Shown here one piece after another: positions 24,694 to 32,504 of a stretch of 64,000 bases of DNA. The first letter of the stretch is position 1, and each line of letters opens with the position of its first letter. The stretch lies in NCBI GenBank assembly GCA_902496335.1, contig CABVAO010000003.1, positions 1 through 64,000 of the forward strand, written 5' to 3'. Under the pieces are notes generated by a model. That model worked only from the letters and a program-made list of their open reading frames with translations. It ran no database searches and was not told the origin of the DNA. The stretch comes from an uncultured Collinsella sp. Lineage in GTDB: Bacteria > Actinomycetota > Coriobacteriia > Coriobacteriales > Coriobacteriaceae. A program made the translations under genes and the position numbers.

Positions 24694-25413
24694 ATGAAGA
24701 GCTTTATTGCCGAGGATTCATTCTGGGAGCTGTTTCCGCAGGCAGCGGTCGGTGTTGTGGTCGTGGAGGGCATGAAGCCCACGGCTCAGATTTCTCAAGA
24801 GGACGTGGATGCGATTGCGGCGTTGCTCGACCGCGCCAATATCGATGCGGAGCGTCATCTGACCAGCGACACTATCAGCGAGAACGCACCGGTCAAGGCA
24901 TGGCGCGAGGCCTATCGTCTGTTCAAGACCAAGAAAGGCGCGCGCTGCTCGATCGAGAACTTGCTCAAACGCGTGCTCAAAGGCAAGCCGGTGGGCCACA
25001 TTACGCCCGCGGTGGATATCTACAACACGGTGTCGCTGACCTACGCGCTGCCCGTGGGAGGCGAGGATCTGCATGCGATCGAGGGAGACCTTCGCTTGAA
25101 GGTGACCGACGGTGGCGATGCATTCTTGCCGCTTGGCGAGGAGGCGGACGATCCGACGCTGCCCGGCGAGCTCGCCTACATCGATGATGCGGGCGCCGTG
25201 TGCCGCTGCTGGAACTGGCGCGACGGCGTTCGCACGGCGCTGTCCGACGATTCGGCCGATGCATTCTTGGCGATTGAGTGCGTGGAGCCCGAGCGGATGG
25301 GGGATTGCCAGGCCGCGATCGATCGCCTAGCCGAGCTGCTCGAGCGCTATCTGGGAGCGACGGTTGTCGTTAAGACGCTTGTGACCCGCGACAATCCTTG
25401 CGTGGAGCTGTAG
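24694..25413 (+). CDS. B3/B4 domain protein (PheT-like editing-domain homologue)
   Basis: 239 residues matching the stand-alone B3/B4 domain of phenylalanyl-tRNA synthetase beta chain: WREAYRLFKTKKGARCSIENLLKRVLKGKP, then TPAVDIYNTVSLTYALPVGGEDLHAIEGDLRLKVTDGG and FLPLG. In PheT this domain hydrolyses mischarged Tyr-tRNA(Phe); free-standing homologues could act as trans-editing enzymes or on other aminoacyl adducts, but this is unproven. Start at 24694 is preferred to 24679 because AAGGGAG lies between them. The gene is bracketed by two oppositely oriented palindromes (24486 and 25441) and follows a structured leader. Confidence 0.85.
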   Translation: MKSFIAEDSFWELFPQAAVGVVVVEGMKPTAQISQEDVDAIAALLDRANIDAERHLTSDTISENAPVKAWREAYRLFKTKKGARCSIENLLKRVLKGKPVGHITPAVDIYNTVSLTYALPVGGEDLHAIEGDLRLKVTDGGDAFLPLGEEADDPTLPGELAYIDDAGAVCRCWNWRDGVRTALSDDSADAFLAIECVEPERMGDCQAAIDRLAELLERYLGATVVVKTLVTRDNPCVEL

Positions 25414-25440
25414 CGGCGCCTAGAACCTATTGATGCCCCA

Positions 25441-25478
25441 AACCACCACAAAGGTGCCTGTCCCCTTTGTGGTGGTTT
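25441..25478. repeat. Palindrome family 1, copy 3 (forward)
   Basis: AACCACCACAAAGG...CCTTTGTGGTGGTT followed by TTT; lies 28 nt after the B3/B4 stop and could end its transcript. Confidence 0.85.
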
Positions 25479-25513
25479 TTATGTTGATGGGTTAACAAAT
25501 GGGGTATTTGGGT

Positions 25514-25550
25514 ACGGGTGTCGCCTTATGCGACTAAGATGTTTACCCGT
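25514..25550. promoter_or_regulatory. Nested palindrome in the marR-like promoter region
   Basis: Outer arms ACGGGT / ACCCGT (25514-25519, 25545-25550) enclose a perfect GTCGC-CTTAT-GCGAC stem (25520-25534). Its position 33 nt before the MarR-like start codon makes it a candidate operator. Confidence 0.35.
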
Positions 25551-25583
25551 TAGCATTATGCAAGCGAAAGGCGGTCGTCTCCC

Positions 25584-26033
25584 ATGCAGCAGAGCGACGA
25601 GACACGTTTCGAGGACTTTGTCGGACTGATCAGCGGACTCTACAAGGAGATCCAGCGCATTAAGACGTCTGAGGGCGCAAGGCTGGGTCTCAAGGGCTCC
25701 GACGTTATGTGCCTGTACTATCTTGAGCGCAGCAAGGACGGCCTGACTGGCGCCGACCTGGCTCGCATGGCAGGCGTGACCCGCGCCGCCGTCTCGCGTA
25801 CGCTGGCGCATCTGGAGGAGGGTGGCTACGTCGAGGTCGATGATTCGGGCGATGCCGCCGTTAAGTATCGTGCTCCGGTGCGCCTGACCGCTCTGGGCGG
25901 CGAGAGCATGAGCGAGGCGGACCGCATCATTCGCGAGGTGCTCGATACCACCGGTAAGGCTATGGGTGTGGAGCAGCGCGAGCAGATGTATGCGTCGCTG
26001 CGCACGATTCTCAACACCCTGCGCGAGATCTAA
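25584..26033 (+). CDS. MarR-family transcriptional regulator
   Basis: 149 residues with winged helix-turn-helix: LKGSDVMCLYYLERSKDGLTGADLARMAGVTRAAVSRTLAHLEEGGYVEVDDS, followed by a wing (AVKYRAPVRLTALGGESMSEAD) and a C-terminal dimerisation helix. Target and ligand unknown. It lies 119 nt before the DegV gene on the same strand and may be co-transcribed with it. A nested palindrome upstream could be its own operator. Confidence 0.9.
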   Translation: MQQSDETRFEDFVGLISGLYKEIQRIKTSEGARLGLKGSDVMCLYYLERSKDGLTGADLARMAGVTRAAVSRTLAHLEEGGYVEVDDSGDAAVKYRAPVRLTALGGESMSEADRIIREVLDTTGKAMGVEQREQMYASLRTILNTLREI

Positions 26034-26152
26034 GGCCGCCAAGGCATTTGCTTCCAATTAACAACTGCATAGTCCCGTTTGAGTGCGTATGCCGTGCCGG
26101 GGCATTGCTGTCAAAATTCCCCGCGAGAGGTCCGCGAAAGAAAGGATTCGCT

Positions 26153-27007
26153 ATGTCCATTCGTATTATTACCGATTCCGCGAGCGATATGTCGCCGGCT
26201 GAGCACCCCGCTCTGCGTGTTCTGCCGCTGTCCGTCACTTTTGGCACCGATGTGTACATGGATGGCGTCGACATCGATCACCAGCGCTTTTACGAGATGC
26301 TCGTGGAGCGCGATGAGCTGCCCAAGACCGGCCAGGTCAACCCGTACGCGTTTTCGCAGGCTATTGCCGAGGCGCGTGAGGCCGGCGACGAGGCAGTGAT
26401 TATTACCGTTGGCGCCAAGCTTTCGGGCACCAATCAGAGTGCCCGTACCGCACTTGCCGAGGCGCCGGGCGGCGACGTGTTCGTGGTAGATAGCAACAAC
26501 GTCACCCTGGGCGAGCGCGTGCTGGTCGAGTATGCGCTGCGCTTGGTGGACGAGGGCCGTAGCGCGGCCCAGATCGCGGCGGCCGTCGAGGCCGTGCGCG
26601 ACCGTGTGGTGGTTATCGGTCTGCTCGAGACGCTGGAGTACTTGGTGCGCGGCGGTCGTCTGTCTGCTGCGGCCGGCGCCGTGGGCACGCTGCTCAACGT
26701 AAAGCCTGTGGTGGCTGTCGAGGACGGTCTGATCGTGCAGCTGGGCAAGGCGCGCGGTTCCAAGAACGGCCGCAACCTGCTGAACCAAAAGGTCGAAAAG
26801 GCGGGCGGCATCGACTTTTCCATGCCGCTGGCGCTCGGCTATACGGGCCTTTCGGATGCGGTGCTCAAGAAGTATATCGAGGACAGCGCGGCACTGTGGG
26901 CTGGTCACACCGAGGTCGAACTGCCCGTTCACACCATTGGCGCCACCATCGGCACCCACGTAGGCCCCGGCGCCGTAGCAGTAGCCTTCTTCCAGTCCGC
27001 CAACTAA
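26153..27007 (+). CDS. DegV-family fatty-acid-binding protein
   Basis: 284 residues. It begins IRIITDSASDMSPAEH and carries LPLSVTFGTDVYMDGVDID, the TGQVNPYAFSQA loop, GAKLSGTNQSARTA, and LETLEYLVRGGRLSAAAGAVGTLLNVKPVV, all typical of DegV proteins. Such proteins bind a fatty acid and in Firmicutes (FakB) present it to the kinase FakA for phosphorylation; no fakA lies in this window. ATG at 26153 follows GAAAGGA. The upstream MarR-like regulator may control it. Confidence 0.93.
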   Translation: MSIRIITDSASDMSPAEHPALRVLPLSVTFGTDVYMDGVDIDHQRFYEMLVERDELPKTGQVNPYAFSQAIAEAREAGDEAVIITVGAKLSGTNQSARTALAEAPGGDVFVVDSNNVTLGERVLVEYALRLVDEGRSAAQIAAAVEAVRDRVVVIGLLETLEYLVRGGRLSAAAGAVGTLLNVKPVVAVEDGLIVQLGKARGSKNGRNLLNQKVEKAGGIDFSMPLALGYTGLSDAVLKKYIEDSAALWAGHTEVELPVHTIGATIGTHVGPGAVAVAFFQSAN

Positions 27008-27019
27008 CCGACCTGCCAT

Positions 27020-27058
27020 AAACCACCACAAAGGGGACAGGCACCTTTGTGGTGGTTT
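27020..27058. repeat. Palindrome family 1, copy 4 (reverse)
   Basis: AAACCACCACAAAGGGG...CACCTTTGTGGTGGTTT, 13 nt after the degV stop. Confidence 0.85.
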
Positions 27059-27087
27059 ATGCTTTTCCGGGTGGAAGGGAGCGAGCA

Positions 27088-27408
27088 ATGGCGTCTGAGG
27101 GCTTTTTTGAACGGGTGTACGAGGTGGTCGAGCAGATTCCCGAGGGGATGGTCGCCACCTACGGTCAGGTGGCGCTGCTCGCCGGTCGTCCGCGGAGTGC
27201 GCGGTACGTGGGGTATGCCCTGCATAGTAATCCGCGCCCCGGCCAGATTCCCTGCCATCGTGTGGTGTTTGCCGACGGTCGCATTTGCGAAGGCTTTGCC
27301 TTTGGCGGCCCCGATGCTCAACGTGAGCTTTTGCTAGGGGAGGGTGTGGCGTTTAAGGACGACATGCACGTCGACTTGGCCGCCTGTCGCTGGCCTGCCG
27401 GACTCTAG
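27088..27408 (+). CDS. MGMT-like alkyltransferase domain protein (single DNA-binding domain)
   Basis: 106 residues matching only the C-terminal DNA-binding domain of O6-alkylguanine-DNA alkyltransferases: ERVYEVVEQIPEGMVATYGQVA, ARYVGYALHSNP and the IPCHRVV active-site motif with the acceptor Cys at 56. Proteins this short are usually alkyltransferase-like (ATL) proteins, but those replace the Cys by Trp or Ala; here the Cys is kept, so transferase activity is plausible. The N-terminal domain and a C-terminal segment of Ada/Ogt are missing. GGAAGGGA precedes ATG 27088. Bracketed by two inverted palindromes (27020 and 27425). Confidence 0.88.
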   Translation: MASEGFFERVYEVVEQIPEGMVATYGQVALLAGRPRSARYVGYALHSNPRPGQIPCHRVVFADGRICEGFAFGGPDAQRELLLGEGVAFKDDMHVDLAACRWPAGL

Positions 27409-27424
27409 CGGCTCTGCAGTGGCC

Positions 27425-27464
27425 AAAACCACCACAAAGGTGCCTGTCCCCTTTGTGGTGGTTT
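27425..27464. repeat. Palindrome family 1, copy 5 (forward)
   Basis: AAAACCACCACAAAGG...CCTTTGTGGTGGTTTT, 17 nt after the MGMT-like stop; with its T-run it could also terminate that transcript. Confidence 0.85.
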
Positions 27465-27552
27465 TCCGTTGCAGGTTTACCGGAGCTAACTTATGGAGAA
27501 GGTATGGCGGCGCATATTGACGCTAGAAAGTAAACCACGGTGAACTATATTG

Positions 27553-27692
27553 GTTTCAGCAACGGAGCAGGCAATAGGCGATGAAAAAGCCTGCCCTGTT
27601 GAGTTTGATTCGCATCCCTCCCCTCTGTGCGATTCAACGGTGTACTTCGGGAACAGGCCCGCTGGCAACTATCTGCCAGCGGGCCTGTTCCT
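27553..27692 (+). ncRNA. Candidate small RNA with three hairpins and a UCCC-rich loop
   Basis: No gene fits 27465-27738. On the plus strand three consecutive stems are visible: GCAGGC/GCCTGC (27567-27594), TTGATTCGCA/TGCGATTCAA with one mismatch (27605-27637), and a perfect 17-bp stem GAACAGGCCCGCTGGCA / TGCCAGCGGGCCTGTTC (27651-27690). The middle loop reads TCCCTCCCCTCTG, which is complementary to Shine-Dalgarno sequences, as in UCCC-loop sRNAs of Gram-positive bacteria. TTGACG (27517-27522) with a weak -10 near 27541 could be its promoter. Ends assumed; expression not known. Confidence 0.35.
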
Positions 27693-27738
27693 GTTTGTCG
27701 GGGGAGTGCGATGGACGGAGCCGAAGCGGTCCGGTTCC

Positions 27739-27766
27739 AAAAAAGGCGGACGCCGTAGCGCCCGCC
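27739..27766 (-). terminator. Rho-independent terminator of trpS
   Basis: On the minus strand GGCGGGCGC pairs with GCGTCCGCC (one G-U pair) and is followed by TTTTTT; 36 nt after the trpS stop. Confidence 0.85.
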
Positions 27767-27801
27767 CTATAGCAATCGAAAGCTCAAGCCAGCAGATCGG
27801 T

Positions 27802-28851
27802 CTAGTACACCATACCCATGGCGTCCTGAACCTCTGCCAGGGTCTGCTCGGCGATCTCGTTGGCGCGACGGTTGCCCTCGTGCAGCACGTCCTTCACGTA
27901 ATCCAGATCGTTCTCGTAGCGCTGGCGACGCTCGCGGATCGGTGCGAAGTACTCGTTGACGGCCTCGGTCACGTACTTCTTGAGCTGGCCGGAGCCGCCC
28001 ATGCCAATCTCCTCGGCAATTTCGACCTCGGAGCGACCGGTGCAGATGGCGGCCGTCGAAAGCAAACCGGACACGCCGGGGCGGTTCTCGGGATCGAACG
28101 TGATCATGCGCTCGGAGTCGGTCTGGCTCTTCTTGATGCGCTTGGCCGTCTCCTCAGCGGTCATCGAGATGTTGATGGCGTTGCCGTAGCTCTTGCTCAT
28201 CTTGCGACCGTCAAGGCCGGGCAGTAGCGGGGTCTCGGACAGCAGTGCCTCGACCTCGGGGAACACCTTGCCGTAGCGGTTGTTAAAGCGGCGGGCGATG
28301 GTGCGGGTGAGCTCGATGTGCGGCAGCTGGTCACGACCGACGGGCACCACGTTGCCCTTGCAGAACAGGATGTCGCAGGCTTGATGCACCGGGTATGTGA
28401 GCAGAAGGCCGGTAAGCTCATGGCCCGAGGCCTCCATCTCGGCCTTGACGGTGGGGTTACGCGCCAGCTCGGCCTCGGACACCAGCGACAGGAACGGCAG
28501 CATGAGCTGGTTGGCGGCGGGCACGGCGGAGTGCGCGTAGATCATGGTCTTGTCGGGGTCGATGCCGCAGGCAAGGTAGTCCATGACCATGTTGTACACG
28601 TTGTCCTGGATGTGCTCGGTGGTGTCGCGGTCAGTGATGACCTGGTAGTCGGCGATGAGCACGTTGGTCTTGGCGCCCATGTCCTGCAGCTCAACACGGC
28701 CCTTGAGGGTACCGAAGTAGTGGCCCAGGTGCAGACGGCCGGTGGGGCGATCACCGGTGAGCATGGTGAACTTCTCGGGCGTATTGGCCAGGCCCTCGCG
28801 AATGGCGTTGCTCTTTTGCAGCGCGACTTCGTAGCTGTTCTCGTTTGGCAT
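27802..28851 (-). CDS. trpS: Tryptophanyl-tRNA synthetase
   Basis: 349 residues, normal bacterial length. Class I synthetase charging tRNA-Trp. HIGH-type motif GRLHLGHYFG near residue 40, KMSKS motif GRKMSKSYGN near 205, and the NLMLPFLSLV-type helix of the family. ATG at 28851 with GGAGCAATC upstream was chosen; an extended frame upstream is rich in Arg/Ser/Pro and has no ribosome-binding site. Followed by its own terminator at 27739. Confidence 0.96.
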   Translation of the reverse strand: MPNENSYEVALQKSNAIREGLANTPEKFTMLTGDRPTGRLHLGHYFGTLKGRVELQDMGAKTNVLIADYQVITDRDTTEHIQDNVYNMVMDYLACGIDPDKTMIYAHSAVPAANQLMLPFLSLVSEAELARNPTVKAEMEASGHELTGLLLTYPVHQACDILFCKGNVVPVGRDQLPHIELTRTIARRFNNRYGKVFPEVEALLSETPLLPGLDGRKMSKSYGNAINISMTAEETAKRIKKSQTDSERMITFDPENRPGVSGLLSTAAICTGRSEVEIAEEIGMGGSGQLKKYVTEAVNEYFAPIRERRQRYENDLDYVKDVLHEGNRRANEIAEQTLAEVQDAMGMVY

Positions 28852-29010
28852 GATTGCTCCTAACGTATGTTCATGGGTCAAGATGATAACGCGTTTATTG
28901 GAGGGGCGGGACGTAAGTAGGCGAGGGGCGGGAGAGGGGTGGCTTGTGCGGTGGGTGCGGCGCGGCCGCGCTTGGCCAACGGTGCCTTGGCACATCCTTG
29001 GCAGCTTGCC

Positions 29011-30210
29011 CTAGAGCTTGTGGTGGCGCTCTTCTTTGCGCTCCTCGGCTGCCTGCTCCTCCTGCTTAAAAGCGGGGTCGTCGGGGGTGACGAGCTCGTC
29101 CTCGTGCGTGCGCTTGTTGTAATGGTGGCGCAGCACGGGCTCAAACAGATGCAGATGCTTGGCAAAGGCCGCCGAGCCAATGGCGAGCACGGTAAAGATG
29201 AGCACGCGCATGGGCACCTCGACCTGGTTAATCGCGGCGGCGCCGGCCGAAAGCATGATGCACCAGGCATAGATGAGCAGCACGGCCTGTTTTTGGTTGT
29301 AGCCTTCTTGGATCAGGCGGTGGTGGATGTGGCCCTTGTCGGCCTGCCCGATGCTAATGTGGGCGCGCTTGCGGCGCACAATGGCGCTAAACGTGTCGAT
29401 GATGGGCACGCCGGCAACGATGAGCGGGATGATAAGCGAGGTGAGTGCGGCGGTGCGGCTCACGTTGAGCAGCGAGATGGAGCCCAGCGCAAAGCCCAGA
29501 AGCAGCGACCCCGAGTCGCCCAAGAAGATGCTTGCGGGGTTGAAGTTGTAGCGCAAAAAGGCCAGACAGGCGCCAAAGAGCGCAATGGAGAGCGCGGCGG
29601 CGTCGATGCGGCCCGAGAGAACGGCCATCGAAAACATGGTGAACGACGCGATGCCGCAGATGCCCGTGGCCAAGCCGTCGAGGCCGTCGATGAGGTTAAT
29701 GATGTTGGTGAATGCCACCAGATAGATTACGGTGATGGGGTAGGCGAGCCATCCGAGCATGATCTCGCCGGGGGCAAACGGGTTGACGATGACGCCGATT
29801 TTTAGGCCGCCGATACAGGCGATAAGCGCGGCGAGGACTTGTCCGGCCAGCTTTTGCTTGGGCGTGAGCTGGAAGACGTCGTCGATAGCGCCGGTCGCAA
29901 AGATGACGGTAAAGGAGAGCGCCAGCATGGGGTAGCTGATGTGCAGACGGGGGTGGGGCACCAAAACGGGCGGCCAACCCAGGTACCAGGTGCCTAGGAT
30001 TTGCACAGTGCAGGCGACGACCAGGCCCAAAAACACCGCCGTTCCGCCCAAACGCGGGATGGGCTTGGTGTTGATGCGGCGCTTAGAAGGATAGTCGACG
30101 GCATCGAGCTTAATTGCCAAGCGCTTGACCAGGGGCACCGCGAGGAAGGTCGTGATAAAGGCCGCCGCTGCCACGCATAGGTACGGTATGTAGCTCGGGG
30201 ATGAAGCCAT
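29011..30210 (-). CDS. Undecaprenyl-phosphate glycosyl-1-phosphate transferase (WecA/TagO-like)
   Basis: 399 residues, about ten membrane helices. It transfers a sugar-1-phosphate (often GlcNAc-1-P) from UDP-sugar to undecaprenyl phosphate, starting cell-wall polymer or teichoic-acid-type synthesis. Conserved cytosolic motifs: GAIDDVFQL, NLIDGLDGLATG, FLGDSGSLLLG and the HIHHRLIQEG His motif that marks the WecA/TagO branch rather than MraY. ATG at 30210 is used; a TTG at 30228 is possible. Neither has a strong ribosome-binding site. Confidence 0.92.
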   Translation of the reverse strand: MASSPSYIPYLCVAAAAFITTFLAVPLVKRLAIKLDAVDYPSKRRINTKPIPRLGGTAVFLGLVVACTVQILGTWYLGWPPVLVPHPRLHISYPMLALSFTVIFATGAIDDVFQLTPKQKLAGQVLAALIACIGGLKIGVIVNPFAPGEIMLGWLAYPITVIYLVAFTNIINLIDGLDGLATGICGIASFTMFSMAVLSGRIDAAALSIALFGACLAFLRYNFNPASIFLGDSGSLLLGFALGSISLLNVSRTAALTSLIIPLIVAGVPIIDTFSAIVRRKRAHISIGQADKGHIHHRLIQEGYNQKQAVLLIYAWCIMLSAGAAAINQVEVPMRVLIFTVLAIGSAAFAKHLHLFEPVLRHHYNKRTHEDELVTPDDPAFKQEEQAAEERKEERHHKL

Positions 30211-30413
30211 GAATCTAAAAACCGCCAAGCGTCGAAGGAAAAGGTCAGAAGAACGCCATGCGCAAAGGGCATAGCCGAACCATAATACTCGACCAAGGGG
30301 GGTACATGGAATTGCACGCAGCGATAATCACGCGCTTACCAGATATTGGGATGTTGTCGATGGCTTGTCGGGATGCCGGCGGGGATCCATATGGACTGTA
30401 ATGGTGATTTTCG

Positions 30414-30586
30414 GCAAAAGAAAACCACCCCCCACGTTACGAAAATGAACCCACCTAAAACAGGTGGGTGCCCTCATCGACTGTTCCAGCGTCCTTAACA
30501 ACGAAGGATACCTGTACTAGGTACGACTGTGTGGGCTCCCTAAATAAACGCGACGGTTCACCCAGTTGCTCCGCGGGGGGCGGAAT
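30414..30586 (-). ncRNA. ssrS: 6S RNA-like structured RNA
   Basis: A ~173-nt minus-strand transcript is predicted. A 11-bp closing helix joins 5' CCGCCCCCCGC (30583-30573) to 3' GTGGGGGGTGG (30435-30425) with two G-U pairs, and the 3' strand runs straight into TTTTCTTTT. A -10 box TATGAT (30598-30593) sits 7 nt before the start, with CTGGAA 17 nt upstream as -35. Inside are an apical hairpin ATCCTTCGTTGTTAAGGA and a 3'-side hairpin ACCCACCTGTTTTAGGTGGG whose 3' arm (GGTTCA) can instead pair with 5' TGAACC. A rod with a closing helix and a refolding 3' hairpin in the central bubble is the design of 6S RNA, which binds RNA polymerase. Assigned by structure only. Confidence 0.55.
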
Positions 30587-30623
30587 ACCTACATCATAAA
30601 GCGGCACTTTATCGATTCCAGTC

Positions 30624-30652
30624 TTGACATTACAAAAATCGTGTTGGACGAT
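30624..30652 (+). promoter_or_regulatory. Putative promoter of the radical SAM gene
   Basis: TTGACA (30624-30629), 17-nt spacer, GACGAT (30647-30652); 84 nt before the ATG and divergent from the 6S-like RNA. The -10 is weak. Confidence 0.4.
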
Positions 30653-30735
30653 TACGGCGCCTTGGGCTCGAGCCGTCTGTGGGGTTGATCCCTTTACGTT
30701 TGAGCTGCTGAATCGTTGTTTTGGAGCATGGTTTT

Positions 30736-31674
30736 ATGCCGACGTCGTTGACCGAACTTTTTTCGCCCGCCTGCCATTTGTGTCCGCGCCGTTGCGGTGC
30801 GGCGCGCGATGAGGGCGCGCACGGCGTCTGCGGTGCTAACGACACGCTCAAGGTGGCCCGCGCCGCGCTTCATATGTGGGAGGAGCCGCCTATCTCGGGC
30901 GAGGCCGGTTCGGGCACGATCTTCTTTAGCGGCTGCTCGCTCAAATGTATCTACTGCCAGAACCACGAGATCTCGACCGGCAATTTTGGCCTTGAGATTT
31001 CGCCTGAGCGCCTGGTCGAGATTATGCTGGAACTGCAGGACCAGGGTGCCAACAACATCAATTTGGTGACGGCGACGCACTATGCGCACCTGTTGCCTGC
31101 CGCGATTGCCGCGGCACGGGCGCGCGGACTGGTTATCCCAATCGTCTACAACACGAGTGGTTACGAGCGCGCGAGTGCCGTGGCGGCGCTGGGCGACCTG
31201 GTCGATGTGTGGCTCACCGACTTTAAATATGCCGATGCCGGGCTTGCGCAGTCGCTCTCCCATATAAAGGATTACCCGCGTGTGGCCGTGTCGGGTCTGG
31301 CCCAGATGGCGCGCGAGATCGAGCGCCGCGGGGGAGAGTTGGTGGACGAGGACGGGCTTATGAAGCGTGGCATGATCGTGCGTCACCTGGTGCTTCCGGG
31401 GCATGCAGACGATTCGTGTCGCGTGCTGGACCTGGTGTGGCAGACGGTGGGCGACGTGCCGATCTCGGTTATGAACCAGTACACGCCCAATGCGCTCATG
31501 CGCGAGCAGGGCGGCGACCTGGCGCGCGCCGTGACGCGTGAGGAGTACGAGCAGGTGCTCGACCATGCCGACGACCTGGGTTTTACGACGATGTTCTGGC
31601 AAGAGGGCGGCGCGGTAGACGAGAGCTTCACCCCGGCCTTCGACACCACCGGTGTTCTTACCAGCGCAAAGTAG
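30736..31674 (+). CDS. Radical SAM protein, pyruvate formate-lyase-activating-enzyme-like
   Basis: 312 residues. Radical SAM cluster motif C67-x3-C71-x2-C74 (GCSLKCIYCQN), then EISPERLVEIMLELQDQGANNINLVTATHY and the VYNTSGYE strand. Four N-terminal cysteines (13, 16, 20, 32: CHLCPRRCGAARDEGAHGVC) form the small leader motif seen in the PflA-homologue branch often fused or linked to MEMO/AMMECR1 proteins; neither partner lies here. Its substrate is unknown; activation of a glycyl-radical enzyme is one option. ATG at 30736 with GGAG 9 nt upstream is preferred to the TTG at 30721. Confidence 0.88.
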   Translation: MPTSLTELFSPACHLCPRRCGAARDEGAHGVCGANDTLKVARAALHMWEEPPISGEAGSGTIFFSGCSLKCIYCQNHEISTGNFGLEISPERLVEIMLELQDQGANNINLVTATHYAHLLPAAIAAARARGLVIPIVYNTSGYERASAVAALGDLVDVWLTDFKYADAGLAQSLSHIKDYPRVAVSGLAQMAREIERRGGELVDEDGLMKRGMIVRHLVLPGHADDSCRVLDLVWQTVGDVPISVMNQYTPNALMREQGGDLARAVTREEYEQVLDHADDLGFTTMFWQEGGAVDESFTPAFDTTGVLTSAK

Positions 31675-31682
31675 TGCGTTCG

Positions 31683-31720
31683 TCGATGATTTTTCTGGGA
31701 CGGGGATAAAAAATCATCGA
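31683..31720. repeat. Palindromic element (family 3) after the radical SAM gene
   Basis: TCGATGATTTTT (31683-31694) pairs with AAAAAATCATCGA (31708-31720) around CTGGGACGGGGAT. The same centre recurs at 18941-18970. It may act as a terminator. Confidence 0.7.
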
Positions 31721-31783
31721 GAGGATCGCCTGTTCGAAAAGTTGCCAAAATAGCCGCGCCCCAAAAAGACTGGTTATTGGGCG

Positions 31784-31811
31784 TTGACAGTTGGCGAGCC
31801 GTAGGTAAAAT
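31784..31811 (+). promoter_or_regulatory. Promoter of tRNA-Ala
   Basis: Consensus -35 TTGACA (31784-31789), 16-nt spacer, -10 TAAAAT (31806-31811); start expected about 31818, 7 nt before the mature tRNA. Confidence 0.75.
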
Positions 31812-31824
31812 ATCGACTTGTCCT

Positions 31825-31897
31825 GGGGACGTAGCTCAGTTGGGAGAGCGCTGCCGTCGCATGGCAGAGGCCGAGGGTTCGACTCCCTTCGTCTCCA
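31825..31897 (+). tRNA. tRNA-Ala (anticodon CGC)
   Basis: Full cloverleaf: acceptor GGGGACG/CGTCTCC, D-arm GCTC-AGTTGGGA-GAGC, anticodon stem CTGCC-GTCGCAT-GGCAG with CGC, T-arm GAGGG-TTCGACT-CCCTT. CCA is not encoded (next bases CCC). Confidence 0.95.
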
Positions 31898-31911
31898 CCC
31901 TTGGATTTGAT

Positions 31912-31943
31912 AAGCCGCTGACGTTGTGTCGGCGGCTTTTTTT
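31912..31943 (+). terminator. Rho-independent terminator of tRNA-Ala
   Basis: AAGCCGCTGAC / GTCGGCGGCTT stem followed by TTTTTTT. Confidence 0.85.
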
Positions 31944-31961
31944 AAAAGAAAGGGCTATACC

Positions 31962-32420
31962 ATGGCCGAGCTTGAGTCCCAACCATTGTCCGACGAGGAG
32001 CGCGCTGAGTTGGAAGAGCTCCGCGCTGAGAAGGCCCGCCGCGAGGCTCGGGAAGAGGCCCGTCGCGAGCGTGAGGAGCTGGCTGCCCTGCGCGCCGAGC
32101 GTGCGAAGGCCGAGGAGGTCGCCTCGAACGCCGCATCCGAGCACAAGCCCGCGCCCGCACCCAAGCCCGCTGCTGCGAAGCCTGCACCTGCCGCGCCCAA
32201 ACCTCAGCCTAAAAAGGCCGCTCGTCCCAAGTCCGTCGAGCCCAAGCCGAGCCGTGACGAGATGACCTTTGCCCAGCGCATGGTTGCCTCCAAGGAACCT
32301 ACGGGCGAGAACGAGATCCCTGGCATGGCGCCGGCTCAAAAAATCATCATTGTCCTTGCCCTCATCGCGTTTGTCATCTTTATGGGCTACACGATCCTGA
32401 CCAGCATGGGCCTGCTCTAA
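31962..32420 (+). CDS. Unknown coiled-coil, C-tail-anchored membrane protein
   Basis: 152 residues. Three parts: a charged N-terminal coiled coil (residues ~8-56, rich in Glu, Arg and Ala: SDEERAELEELRAEKARREA), a low-complexity Ala/Pro/Lys linker (~57-100) and a single membrane helix near the C-terminus (KIIIVLALIAFVIFMGYTIL, ~127-147) with only a few residues beyond. No signal peptide, so the bulk is probably cytoplasmic. No family recognised. Starts at ATG 31962 behind GAAAGGG. Not obviously linked to the pncB gene 84 nt downstream, though co-transcription is possible. Confidence 0.8.
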   Translation: MAELESQPLSDEERAELEELRAEKARREAREEARREREELAALRAERAKAEEVASNAASEHKPAPAPKPAAAKPAPAAPKPQPKKAARPKSVEPKPSRDEMTFAQRMVASKEPTGENEIPGMAPAQKIIIVLALIAFVIFMGYTILTSMGLL

Positions 32421-32504
32421 CCGATTTGCATCGGGCGTCATGTCCGCATGCTCTGCTCTCGTCCAACCCTCAAATTCTGCACCACACATCTGAAAGGTCG
32501 CCCC

